Assembly: GCA_016932375.1 (NCBI GenBank)
Contig: JAFGDA010000166.1
Span: forward strand, 1-8,978
Source: Actinomycetota bacterium
GTDB taxonomy: Bacteria; Actinomycetota; Humimicrobiia; Humimicrobiales; Humimicrobiaceae
DNA length: 8,978 bases
Reading direction: 5' to 3'
A program made the position numbers and the translations under genes. Below the pieces are notes generated by a model that worked only from the letters and a program-made list of their open reading frames with translations, was not told the DNA's origin and made no database searches. Each line of letters starts with the position of its first letter. Positions within the stretch are counted from its first letter, which is position 1. This document shows positions 1 through 6,571 of this stretch, piece by piece.

Positions 1-2184
1 ATCCTTACAGTAGATAACCTCGTAAGCCTGATAGATAAAAGTAGCTCAGGCCTGTCCTGCGCATGGGAGAGGAACTCTACTGCCTGGCCCATATCCAGCT
101 CGGTATATGAGGATTCCATGAGCCCGGAGGAAGATATTGCATATATAAAGGAATACCTAAAAGACAGGCTAACTATTCTTGATGATTATATCAACCATCC
201 CCCCATAATCAAGATCGGGGACAGCTATGCACTCATAAACGAGGAGGCGCACACCATCTTCTGCTCCCTTCCTCCCGGGGCCGATACAGTCCAGGAGGTA
301 AGCTGGGAATGCTGGCCAGGGGCTGAGGTTTATATGGAGCTGCTTTCTCTTGGAGAGATTGGCCTTTATAAAGATGATTTCAGTGAATATTCCGGAATAA
401 TGGCAAACGGCAGAAATACCGGTGAGATAACCATATATATAGACAATCCCAGGAAAGATGTAGAATACCCCGAGCTTAACCTGCTGGAGGAAAAAGTCCT
501 GCTGAACGGATGGGCGCTTGACCCGGAATCAAAAGAAGGCACCGGGGTAGAAAGGATCCTTGTCTTTGACGGGCCGCAAACGAATAAGGAAAACTTCCTT
601 GGTGAGGCTTCTTACGGGCTTTCAAGGCCGGATGTTGCGCAGCACTTTGGTAATGCGAATTATGAAAATTCCGGGTATGAACTTTGCATTAACACATTTC
701 ATATGGAAAACGGTAAACACGAACTGTATATTTATGTCTGTGATAAAAATGGCGGATACTCCCTGGAGATATACCCGATTGAAGTTGAAAACAAGAATAA
801 TGAGGCAGATGAAATAAAGGAATCAAAAACAGCAAAACTGGAAAACGGCGGGTATTATGATTTCGAAAATTTCATATATCACGGAAATTGGATTATCAAT
901 GATAAAGGAACTGAAAGAACATATGACTTCTGGCTTACTACCGGCGATGTTCCCATTGCGGTCATAGACACGAATAATCAGCTGATCAATAACCAGGATA
1001 AGATAAATGCGGAAGTAAAGATCATGTATCATGATTCAGGCGAAAATAATTTTATTAATGAAAATAACATTGATTTCACCGGCAGGCTGGGCATAAAGAT
1101 AAGGGGTAAATCCTCGCAGGGATTTCCCAAGAAACAGTATTCGATAGAGATTGTGGATGATGAAGGAAATGATATGAATGTATCCCTGCTCGGAATGCCA
1201 AAAGAAGCAGACTGGATACTGGGCGCCCCTTATACCGATAAGACATTTATGAGGAACATGCTGGCATTCGAACTCAGCAACCAGATGGGTTATTATGCCC
1301 CGAGGACAAGGTTTGTGGAATTGTTCTTAAACGACAGGGAGGACCTTATCATGGAGGGCGGTTATGAAGGTATCTATATGCTTACCGAAAGGATAAAGCG
1401 TGATGATGACAGGGTCAATATACAGACCCTTGATGCGGATGATACCGATATATCCGGCGGATATATACTGGAGATATCCTCTATCGACAGGGTAAAAGAA
1501 AATGAATCCTCATTTACAACAGAGCGGGGTACCACATTTACCAATATATACCCGGATAAAAAAAGGATCACCGCCGAACAGAAGGAATGGATTTCAGGCT
1601 ATATAAATGAGCTCGAAAAACTTATATATAGCGATGATTTCCTGGATGAAAAAGAAGGTTATGCACAGTACCTTGATACCGGCTCCCTGATAAATTATAT
1701 GATTATAAATGAGTTATTTAAAAACCGCAGCCTTTTCTGGGAAAGCACTTATTTATATAAGGACAGGGGCGGAAAATTAATGGTGGGACCGGTATGGGAT
1801 TTTGACCTTTCTGCAGGCAAAAAAGGATTGACCCCGGAAGCCAACAATACCCTTGGCTGGAGGTATGAAGACAAGTTATGGATAGAACAGATTTTCCAGG
1901 ACAAAAAATTTGTCGGGGAATTTATAAAGAAATGGAATTATTTCAGGCAGGGCCCAATAAGTGATGAGAATATAGAAAACATAATTGATAGCAATGTTGA
2001 ATTCCTGGAGGATGCCCGGATAAGGAACTACAAAAAATGGGACATACTCGGAAAGGGCGTGTGGCCAAGCTGCCCTCCCATACCTGAAACCTATGAGGAG
2101 GAAATAGATACTATAAAAAGCTGGTTTTTCGAGAGGACTGAATGGATTGATGAGAATATTGATTCCCTTTTAAATAACAAATAA
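1..2184 (+). CDS. CotH-family protein kinase-like protein with two CotH domains, 5' end outside window (partial)
   Basis: The frame is open from base 1 with no stop, so the ATG at 118 is internal; 727 residues lie in the window. Numbered from base 1, residues about 1-65 resemble the tail of a CotH domain: a W-rich patch, then an IKxYLxxR...LDDYI helix that matches this protein's own C-terminus (IKSWFFER..WIDENI). Residues about 66-260 form a linker, including a beta-type module with GWALDP near 170, FLGEASYG near 200 and an ARPDV-like segment (SRPDV), as seen in surface-protein repeats. Residues about 315-727 are a complete CotH domain: KIRGKSSQGF near 366, a Lys-rich KKQYSIEI strand, LTERIKRDDDRVNI near 461 and GPVWDFD near 596. 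CotH proteins are atypical kinases known from spore coats, and many non-spore homologues occur in secreted surface proteins. No C-terminal anchor is visible. The substrate is unknown and the signal peptide, if any, lies outside the window. Confidence 0.88.
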   Translation: MLTVDNLVSLIDKSSSGLSCAWERNSTAWPISSSVYEDSMSPEEDIAYIKEYLKDRLTILDDYINHPPIIKIGDSYALINEEAHTIFCSLPPGADTVQEVSWECWPGAEVYMELLSLGEIGLYKDDFSEYSGIMANGRNTGEITIYIDNPRKDVEYPELNLLEEKVLLNGWALDPESKEGTGVERILVFDGPQTNKENFLGEASYGLSRPDVAQHFGNANYENSGYELCINTFHMENGKHELYIYVCDKNGGYSLEIYPIEVENKNNEADEIKESKTAKLENGGYYDFENFIYHGNWIINDKGTERTYDFWLTTGDVPIAVIDTNNQLINNQDKINAEVKIMYHDSGENNFINENNIDFTGRLGIKIRGKSSQGFPKKQYSIEIVDDEGNDMNVSLLGMPKEADWILGAPYTDKTFMRNMLAFELSNQMGYYAPRTRFVELFLNDREDLIMEGGYEGIYMLTERIKRDDDRVNIQTLDADDTDISGGYILEISSIDRVKENESSFTTERGTTFTNIYPDKKRITAEQKEWISGYINELEKLIYSDDFLDEKEGYAQYLDTGSLINYMIINELFKNRSLFWESTYLYKDRGGKLMVGPVWDFDLSAGKKGLTPEANNTLGWRYEDKLWIEQIFQDKKFVGEFIKKWNYFRQGPISDENIENIIDSNVEFLEDARIRNYKKWDILGKGVWPSCPPIPETYEEEIDTIKSWFFERTEWIDENIDSLLNNK

Positions 2185-2204
2185 GAAAAGATTAGAAATC
2201 AAAT

Positions 2205-2654
2205 TCAAAGCTTTTTTAAAAAAGCATTTATTTCCTTTGAAAATAAGCTTATTACACCTGAAAACTTCTCTACCAACCTGTCAAGTCTTTCACTTTCCAG
2301 TTCAAACCCATAGATATTTCTAAAAAGATGCCGGAAGGCCAGGTATTCATCCAGTTCAGCAGCTAGTTTTTTTGAAATTACAGGAGGCCTTGTATTATTG
2401 ATTTTTATAGTCATCTGGTACAGCAGTTTTTTATGCCATTGTTCGCCTGCAGTTATTCCACCATCTATTTCGCGTGCGATTAATTCGAAAATTCTCTCGC
2501 ATACATTATAAAAATCATGGAGTATCGAACCCTTTGCACGTCTTAATGAATAACTGTTTCCATCACATTCAGATAACTCAGATCTCAGTTTTTTTATATT
2601 ATTTAATTCCTCAATTACAAAGCTCGTTATTCCTTTTTTAGGATTTCTGTTCAT
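2205..2654 (-). CDS. hepT: HepT-like HEPN-domain RNase toxin (active-site His replaced by Asn)
   Basis: This is an all-helical HEPN protein of the HepT-like type, 149 residues from ATG 2654. Recognisable family stretches are LHDFYNVCERIFELIAREIDGG (about 45-66), GEQWHKKLL (about 70-78), RPPVIS (89-94) and DEYLAFRHLFRNIYGFEL (102-119). HepT toxins cleave RNA with an RX4-6H motif, usually RX4HXY. Here R108 and Y115 are present but the His position is N113 (codon AAT). The start was chosen because ATG 2654 has AGAGGA 10 nt upstream (2665-2670); a TTG at 2678 is in frame but has no clear ribosome site. The gene overlaps the 3' end of the MNT gene by 17 bp, the usual antitoxin-first order. In studied pairs MntA silences HepT by adding AMP to the motif Tyr, which is kept here. 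Whether this copy is still an RNase is uncertain. Confidence 0.85.
   Translation of the reverse strand: MNRNPKKGITSFVIEELNNIKKLRSELSECDGNSYSLRRAKGSILHDFYNVCERIFELIAREIDGGITAGEQWHKKLLYQMTIKINNTRPPVISKKLAAELDEYLAFRHLFRNIYGFELESERLDRLVEKFSGVISLFSKEINAFLKKL
2210..2225. terminator. AT-rich perfect palindrome between convergent genes, possible bidirectional terminator
   Basis: GCTTTTTTAAAAAAGC is a perfect 16-bp palindrome 26 bp after the CotH stop. It also encodes the last residues of the convergent HepT-like gene. Each strand has a T-run, and its position where two genes converge fits a shared terminator. The stem has only two G-C pairs, so termination would be weak; the Lys/Phe codons of the HepT tail could also produce it by chance. 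Confidence 0.3.
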
Positions 2655-2982
2655 ACAACTTAATTCCTCTTTTATCAACTATATTCTTAAATTTCTCAGG
2701 CAGATCTTCATACGCTTTTATATCAAGATTGAATTCACTGTTTCTCAGGCAATAGCCGTAAGCTTTAAAATAATTATCTTCAAGGCCCTTGACCGCAAGG
2801 TCAATATCAGATGCTGAATCAAAATATTTCTTTTTCAATAAACTGCCGTATAATACCACCTCTTTTGCTCCGAACTTGTTCACCAATATTTTTGAAATAT
2901 TTAATGCATCCATAAATGCGGCTTTTATATTTTTTTCCTGGATCCTGTCCTTTTCTTTATAAATATTTTCGATTATTCCCAT
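2638..2982 (-). CDS. mntA: MntA-like minimal nucleotidyltransferase antitoxin
   Basis: A 114-residue protein with a minimal nucleotidyltransferase (MNT) fold. The central segment VVLYGSLLKKKYFDSASDIDLAV (42-64) carries G46-S47 and the metal-binding pair D59-x-D61; the third acidic residue is probably D87 in NLDIKAY. The GS-to-DxD spacing is 11 residues, one longer than the common GSX10DXD. In MNT/HEPN modules this protein is the antitoxin: it transfers AMP from ATP to a Tyr of the HepT RNase and so blocks it. All three catalytic acids are present, so the enzyme looks active. The start is ATG 2982; only a weak ribosome site (AAGA) lies before it. The upstream 134 bp are AT-rich, with TATTAT-like -10 sequences but no convincing -35. 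It overlaps the HepT gene downstream, so the two are translated together. Confidence 0.88.
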   Translation of the reverse strand: MGIIENIYKEKDRIQEKNIKAAFMDALNISKILVNKFGAKEVVLYGSLLKKKYFDSASDIDLAVKGLEDNYFKAYGYCLRNSEFNLDIKAYEDLPEKFKNIVDKRGIKLYEQKS

Positions 2983-3010
2983 TTTAAAAATCTTATAATA
3001 TCAATTAATG

Positions 3011-3126
3011 GATAGTTTAAAATCATACCCTTTATAATTAAGAAAATAATAACATAAACATTGCAGAAATTTAATTTAAAGTCCCTGTTTTATTAATAAC
3101 GTCATTATCTCCATTTTTAAACTATC
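3011..3126. repeat. 13/14-bp inverted repeat bracketing the spacer between the two TA modules
   Basis: GATAGTTTAAAAT at 3011-3023 is the reverse complement of ATTTTTAAACTATC at 3113-3126, apart from one extra T in the second arm. The second arm covers the vapC stop codon; the first lies about 30 bp upstream of the mntA start. The 89 bp between the arms are AT-rich and hold no gene. It may be a relic of an insertion boundary or chance in AT-rich DNA. Confidence 0.4.
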
Positions 3127-3521
3127 TCTATATTTTCAAATTTTTTAAAATGCTCATCAAAGGAAAAGATTTTATTTATGCCGTTCTTTGATGAATGGCT
3201 GAATATATAAGCATCTACAAAATTCACATTAAGATCCCGATAGGCATCCAGCGCATCGAATACAATCTGCTTATTTTCCATTATTATGTTTTTTTTAAGC
3301 ATTAAAACCTTAATCTTTTCACAGATTTCTTTTTTTGAAAGCCCAAATAACTTTTCAAGGACATAAACAAGTTCCGATAAAACCAGGTCACAGACATATA
3401 ACCTGTATTTTCCTGATTCCATCTCATCAAAAAAAATAGAGACTTTCGCGGCCAGCTCAGGCGGTTCATCTGTCAAATAACGTAAGAATATGTTCGTATC
3501 AGCATATACAATATTACTCAT
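3117..3521 (-). CDS. vapC: VapC-type PIN-domain ribonuclease toxin
   Basis: A 134-residue PIN-domain protein, the normal length for VapC. Four acidic residues fit the PIN metal site: D8 (YADTNIFLRYL), E50 (LVLSELVYVLE), D103 (NFVDAYIF) and D122 (SFDEHF). VapC toxins are Mg-dependent endoribonucleases, often cutting tRNA or rRNA; the target here cannot be told. A longer frame runs up to 3563, but ATG 3521 is the right start: it begins directly with the first PIN strand, overlaps the vapB stop by 8 bp (ATGAGTAA), and has AGAGG about 7 nt upstream inside vapB. This overlap is typical of coupled translation of the antitoxin and toxin. The active site looks complete. Downstream, 134 bp separate it from the MNT gene. 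Confidence 0.93.
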   Translation of the reverse strand: MSNIVYADTNIFLRYLTDEPPELAAKVSIFFDEMESGKYRLYVCDLVLSELVYVLEKLFGLSKKEICEKIKVLMLKKNIIMENKQIVFDALDAYRDLNVNFVDAYIFSHSSKNGINKIFSFDEHFKKFENIEIV

Positions 3522-3765
3522 TGATAACCTCTTTTGCATGCTCGGTCTGTGCAATTGATTCAATTTCCTTCCAGCTCTTTTTCTTATATTTATCAGGTAT
3601 TTTTAATGAACCTTTCAGGGTTCCAAAAGATTTCATTTTTTCCATGATTATAAAATTATCTATAACCTTTACTTCCAGGTTGTCAGATTCCTTTAGTAGA
3701 AGCCTGTCCCTTACATCTTTTGGAATTGTAACCTGTCCCTTGCTTGTTATCCTGGTCTTACTCAT
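3514..3765 (-). CDS. vapB: VapB-type AbrB/SpoVT-fold antitoxin
   Basis: An 83-residue antitoxin. Residues about 1-45 form a swapped-hairpin AbrB/MazE-type DNA-binding domain with the hallmark RITSKGQVTIPKDVRDRLLL (5-24). The C-terminal half (about 46-83, lysine-rich then acidic) is the part expected to wrap round VapC. The start is ATG 3765, with AAAGGA (3773-3778) 7 nt upstream. VapB proteins repress their own operon together with VapC. The 60 bp upstream are very AT-rich: TATATT at about 3788-3793 (read on the minus strand) is a possible -10, but no good -35 is visible, and a GTAT...ATAC half-site pair about 50 bp further up may be an operator. It is the first gene of a two-gene unit. Confidence 0.92.
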   Translation of the reverse strand: MSKTRITSKGQVTIPKDVRDRLLLKESDNLEVKVIDNFIIMEKMKSFGTLKGSLKIPDKYKKKSWKEIESIAQTEHAKEVINE

Positions 3766-3935
3766 TATTATGTCCTTTATTTATTTAATATATAGTATTT
3801 TATATGAAAAGTAAGGAATTGTATATAAATACTTACAGGGCTAAACTTCATATTGTTTAATACCGGGATTTAACCTGCAATAACTGGTGCAGCAGTCAGG
3901 TAGCCATAAGATTTAAAATACTTTAACCCTGGCTT

Positions 3936-5147
3936 TTATTTGCGCAGCCTGCCGGAGGTGAGCTTCCTGAAGGCCTCTACCGTTTCCTTTATGCTGTTAT
4001 TCCAGGAAAAAACGTCTTCTACCCTCTGCCTGTTTTTGATGCCAAGTTCCTTTGCCTTATCCGGATTTTCTATGGCCCAGACCATTTTTCCGGCAAGGTT
4101 TTCTATCCTGTTACCGGCAGCATATATCCCGCCGTCACCCAGGAACCTGCGGTTGTTTTTCCCGTCGAAACAGACCACAGGAAGCCCTGCTCCCATGTAG
4201 TTTATTACCTTACCGCTTGCTTCCCCTGCCTTCTCCATTTTCGGCTCAACTGCCACGTCGCTTATAAGAAGGTAATCGGGGAGATCAAAGTAGTCAACCA
4301 TACCAGTAAAATGTACATTACCCTGCACACCCAGCTCTTCTATCCTTTTCTTTGTCTCTTCTACGGGATATCCGACTATAAGGAAATGGATGTCACTTCT
4401 TTTTTTAAGCACCATCGGTATGGCATCAACCAGGTTCCAGATCCCTTTGGCTGCAAGCAGGGCACCTGTAAAGATTATAAGGGGAGCTTTTTCCGGTATG
4501 CCCAGTTCACCCCTGAAACCTTCTTTTGCCTGCCTGTTGAAAAAATCCGTATGGACGCCATCTATTACTACCTTTACCCTGTCCGGGTCAATCTTGAATC
4601 GCTCCTTTATAATGTCACCGTTTGAAACCGAGCTGCATATGAAAAAATCAGGCATCCTGCAGATGAATCTTTCAAAGCTGCGAAAAAACCATTTGAGGGG
4701 CCTTTTGCCTTTCAGCCAGTTAAAGGTATCCAGCTCATCGGTAAGGCTGCCCTGTACATCGAATACAAGGGGGATTTTGCCGAATGTCAGGAGGTATTTT
4801 ATAAGGCCTCCAACAAATGCACCTTCATGAAGATGGCCGTATATGAGGTCGGGCTTTTCTTTAAAATAGACAGACGCCGCCTTAAAAAACAGGAGCATAT
4901 CTATATAAAACTTATGGATTGAAGGTCCTGCTTCAAGCTTTTTGTACCAGGGGATATTGATTATCCTCCTTATATCCATGCCCTCGAGGTCACGTCCGTT
5001 ATGGTATGTGCAGATTATGTTCTGGTAGCCGTATTTTTCAAGGGCTTTCATCTCTCCCAGAATGCGCATGTGGCAGCCCCTGTCTGCAAAGAAAGGGGTT
5101 GGGACGATATTTAAGATTTTCTTGCCTTCGATCTTTTTTCCTTTCAA
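3936..5147 (-). CDS. GT4-family (GT-B fold) glycosyltransferase
   Basis: A 403-residue glycosyltransferase of the usual GT4 length. The N-terminal Rossmann domain begins with ILNIVPTPFFADRGCHMRI (11-29), holds the acceptor-side loop with YGHLHEGAFVGG (103-114), and ends near DGVHTDFF (196-203). The C-terminal donor domain shows FTGALLAAKGIWNLVDA (226-242, with the conserved Lys234), HFTGMVDYFDLPDYL, and EASGKVINYMGAGLPVV (309-325). In the EX7E motif region the second Glu position is Asn, as in the NYMAAG subgroup of GT4 enzymes. It would transfer a sugar from a nucleotide-sugar to a lipid or glycan acceptor at the inner face of the membrane; the sugar is unknown. Start: TTG 5147 just precedes the first strand; no ATG lies in frame until residue 27, and no clear ribosome site precedes the TTG. 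The long repeat-rich leader suggests its own regulation. Confidence 0.9.
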   Translation of the reverse strand: MKGKKIEGKKILNIVPTPFFADRGCHMRILGEMKALEKYGYQNIICTYHNGRDLEGMDIRRIINIPWYKKLEAGPSIHKFYIDMLLFFKAASVYFKEKPDLIYGHLHEGAFVGGLIKYLLTFGKIPLVFDVQGSLTDELDTFNWLKGKRPLKWFFRSFERFICRMPDFFICSSVSNGDIIKERFKIDPDRVKVVIDGVHTDFFNRQAKEGFRGELGIPEKAPLIIFTGALLAAKGIWNLVDAIPMVLKKRSDIHFLIVGYPVEETKKRIEELGVQGNVHFTGMVDYFDLPDYLLISDVAVEPKMEKAGEASGKVINYMGAGLPVVCFDGKNNRRFLGDGGIYAAGNRIENLAGKMVWAIENPDKAKELGIKNRQRVEDVFSWNNSIKETVEAFRKLTSGRLRK

Positions 5148-5211
5148 GATTTTAATAATCCATAAATTTTTTATTTCTTATTGGTCCATGCCCTGCCAAT
5201 CCCATATAAAC

Positions 5212-5270
5212 AGTAAAACCCTGTCATTTCCTTTTTTATTAATGCACCTATGGGAGTAAAACTCCTGTCA
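5212..5270. repeat. Pair of AGTAAAAC(T)CCTGTCA direct repeats
   Basis: AGTAAAACCCTGTCA at 5212-5226 and AGTAAAACTCCTGTCA at 5255-5270 differ only by one inserted T, and their starts are 43 bp apart. Both stand before an AT-rich stretch. On the minus strand they read TGACAGG(A)GTTTTACT. They could be paired binding sites. Confidence 0.55.
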
Positions 5271-5280
5271 ATCTCCCATA
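5249..5280. repeat. 8-bp perfect inverted repeat with an alternative inner hairpin
   Basis: TATGGGAG (5249-5256) and CTCCCATA (5273-5280) are perfect complements with a 16-nt loop. Inside, GGAGT (5253-5257) and ACTCC (5261-5265) form a competing 5-bp stem with a 3-nt loop. The two stems share bases and exclude one another. It lies about 100-130 nt before the glycosyltransferase start. Confidence 0.55.
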
Positions 5281-5301
5281 AGCAGCAAAGATGTATCACT
5301 T

Positions 5302-5364
5302 ATCATCATGCTGCTGCATTTAACCATATTGTAATCATCATGCCACTACATTTAAGCATATTGT
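5302..5364. repeat. Two tandem copies of a 31-bp repeat (period 32)
   Basis: Copy 1 (5302-5332) and copy 2 (5334-5364) both start ATCATCATG and end with CATATTGT; 27 of 31 positions are identical. No convincing third copy is seen on either side. They lie in the gap upstream of the glycosyltransferase gene, so they may be operator sites rather than coding repeats. Confidence 0.7.
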
Positions 5365-5409
5365 GCATAATAATTGCATATATAATAATACAAGTTAAAG
5401 CCCGCCCGC

Positions 5410-6339
5410 TCAAAGGGATTTGTAATTCCTTTTAAACCAGTTATATGTCAATTTAAGCCCGTCCTCTATGGCTATTTCAGGCTCCCAGTCAAGGACTGCC
5501 CGCGCGAGGCTGCTGTCAAGCACGCTCCTTCTCTGCTCGCCTGCTTTAGCGGGCCCGTGAGTCTCTTCTGCTTCCTTTCCCGAGGCCTTTTTTAATATCC
5601 CAAAAAGGGTGACCACATCCGTTTCTACACCGTTGCCGATATTTACAGGACCTACATGGTCCGATTTAACTGCTGCAATATTTGCCCTTACAACATCGCC
5701 CACATAAGTGTAATCCCTCGTCTGCAGGCCGTCGCCGTTTATTACCGGATTGCCGCCTTCAAGCAGTTTGCGGGAAAAGATTGCAACCACTCCGGCCTCC
5801 CCTAAGGGGTCCTGCCTGGGCCCATATATGTTTCCATACCGCAGGGCTATATAACTTAAACCGTAAACCTTATAAAAATAATACAGGTAATTCTCGGTTG
5901 CAAGCTTTGCCACCCCGTAAGGTGAAATGGGAGCCGTGGGATGGGATTCATCTGCAGGGAAATATTTCTGCTCACCGTAAACGGTTCCCCCGGACGAGGC
6001 AAAAATTATTTTCCTTACCCCATGCATGTAACAGGTATTTATAACATTGAGCCCGCCCATTATGTTTATGTCAGCATCCATAAGGGGGTCTTCAACAGAC
6101 ACCCTGACTGACAGCTGGGCCGCATTATGGATCACAACCTCGGGCTTCTCTGCTGCAAAAACCCGGTCGAGCTTCTTTTCCCTGATATCAACCCTGTAAA
6201 ATGCTGCATCTTGAGATATATTTTCCTTCTTCCCGCTTGAAAGGTTGTCCACAACGGTAACTTTGTGCCCCTGTTCCACCAGGCCGTCTACTACGTTTGA
6301 CCCTATAAAACCTGCTCCCCCTGTTACCAGTATTTTCAA
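5410..6339 (-). CDS. NAD-dependent sugar-nucleotide epimerase/dehydratase (extended SDR, GalE-like)
   Basis: A 309-residue extended short-chain dehydrogenase/reductase of the length usual for GalE-like epimerases. The NAD site is TGGAGFIGS (6-14) with D31 at the end of the second strand, which binds the adenosine ribose. Catalytic residues are S115/S116 in ASSGGTVYG and the YxxxK pair Y141/K145 (SPYGVAK). RYGNIYGPRQDPLGEAGV (168-185) and TRDYTYVGDV (208-217) are the substrate-side motifs shared by UDP-hexose 4-epimerases. It probably converts a UDP-sugar, such as UDP-Glc/Gal or the N-acetyl forms, in the cytoplasm; the exact substrate cannot be read from sequence. The start is TTG 6339, backed by AAGGAG 6 nt upstream and by the NAD-binding strand starting at once. 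It is encoded upstream of the glycosyltransferase, separated by 262 bp. Confidence 0.92.
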   Translation of the reverse strand: MKILVTGGAGFIGSNVVDGLVEQGHKVTVVDNLSSGKKENISQDAAFYRVDIREKKLDRVFAAEKPEVVIHNAAQLSVRVSVEDPLMDADINIMGGLNVINTCYMHGVRKIIFASSGGTVYGEQKYFPADESHPTAPISPYGVAKLATENYLYYFYKVYGLSYIALRYGNIYGPRQDPLGEAGVVAIFSRKLLEGGNPVINGDGLQTRDYTYVGDVVRANIAAVKSDHVGPVNIGNGVETDVVTLFGILKKASGKEAEETHGPAKAGEQRRSVLDSSLARAVLDWEPEIAIEDGLKLTYNWFKRNYKSL

Positions 6340-6345
6340 AGGATT

Positions 6346-6351
6346 CTCCTT
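6346..6351 (-). promoter_or_regulatory. Ribosome binding site fixing a TTG start
   Basis: AAGGAG on the minus strand lies 6 nt before TTG 6339. The spacing is ideal and no ATG or GTG stands nearby in frame, so this site decides the rare start codon of the epimerase gene. Confidence 0.75.
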
Positions 6352-6475
6352 ACCGTTTGTTTTTCGAAATTAAAATATTCCTCCTGAAAATTTAAATAAA
6401 ACCATTTATCCTGAATCCAAAAGTAAATTTTTTACACTGCATCAAGGAATATCCCGGGCTATATATATCCGGTAA

Positions 6476-6481
6476 ATTATA
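6476..6481 (-). promoter_or_regulatory. Possible -10 element for the epimerase gene
   Basis: A perfect TATAAT on the minus strand, about 140 nt before the TTG start. The -35 region 17 bp upstream is only T-rich, so the promoter is weakly supported. It would leave a leader of about 130 nt containing a second strong AGGAGG (about 6379-6384) with no ATG, GTG or TTG at a proper distance behind it. Confidence 0.3.
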
Positions 6482-6524
6482 ATACATAATTAGATGTTTA
6501 AAAACCGCCTAATTTTCCTGGCTG

Positions 6525-6554
6525 TCTTATCCACCCTTCAAATCTTATCCGCCC
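6525..6554. repeat. Pair of 12-bp direct repeats, period 18
   Basis: TCTTATCCACCC (6525-6536) and TCTTATCCGCCC (6543-6554) match at 11 of 12 bases. They lie between the GerMN gene stop and the putative epimerase promoter. On the minus strand they read GGGYGGATAAGA and could bind a regulator. No clear terminator with a T-run is seen here. Confidence 0.5.
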
Positions 6555-6571
6555 AGTAAGTCTTTGGCGCT

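Larger units (their letters stand above)
5148..5409 (-). promoter_or_regulatory. Repeat-rich leader upstream of the glycosyltransferase gene
   Basis: This 262-bp gap between the epimerase stop and the glycosyltransferase start holds no credible ORF. It contains a tandem 32-bp repeat, a repeated AGTAAAAC motif, a long inverted repeat and a nearer hairpin with ATTGG/CCAAT arms (5180-5184 and 5196-5200). A perfect -35 hexamer TTGACA (minus strand, 5266-5271) has no good -10 at the normal distance. The density of repeats suggests an operator or a structured 5' UTR. Confidence 0.4.

Noticed and set aside
118..120. ATG at 118 as the start of the CotH gene
   Set aside because: The frame is open back to base 1 and the upstream residues continue the CotH-like tail. 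No ribosome site precedes this ATG at a good distance.
3522..3563. Longer VapC start at 3563
   Set aside because: The extra 14 residues lie wholly inside vapB, have no PIN similarity, and ATG 3521 has a good ribosome site and the classic ATGAGTAA overlap.
3866..3905. Hairpin downstream of the glycosyltransferase as a terminator
   Set aside because: Arms such as CCTG/CAGG and CTGC/GCAG are 4-5 bp with long loops and no following T-run on the minus strand.
5365..5396. Third copy of the 31-bp repeat
   Set aside because: Only scattered A/T matches to the two good copies, as expected in AT-rich DNA.
5682..6044. Plus-strand ORF of 120 codons inside the epimerase gene
   Set aside because: It is the shadow of a well-supported enzyme gene; its protein is rich in Arg, Pro and His with no recognisable motif.
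6373..6408. An 11-codon leader ORF (minus strand) before the epimerase
   Set aside because: ATG is followed by 10 codons and a stop, but the possible ribosome site (AGGA) is only 3 nt away and the peptide has no attenuator-like codon run.
6485..6525. Terminator after the GerMN gene
   Set aside because: There is a T-run after AGGCGG, but only a 3-bp GCC/GGC stem stands before it.
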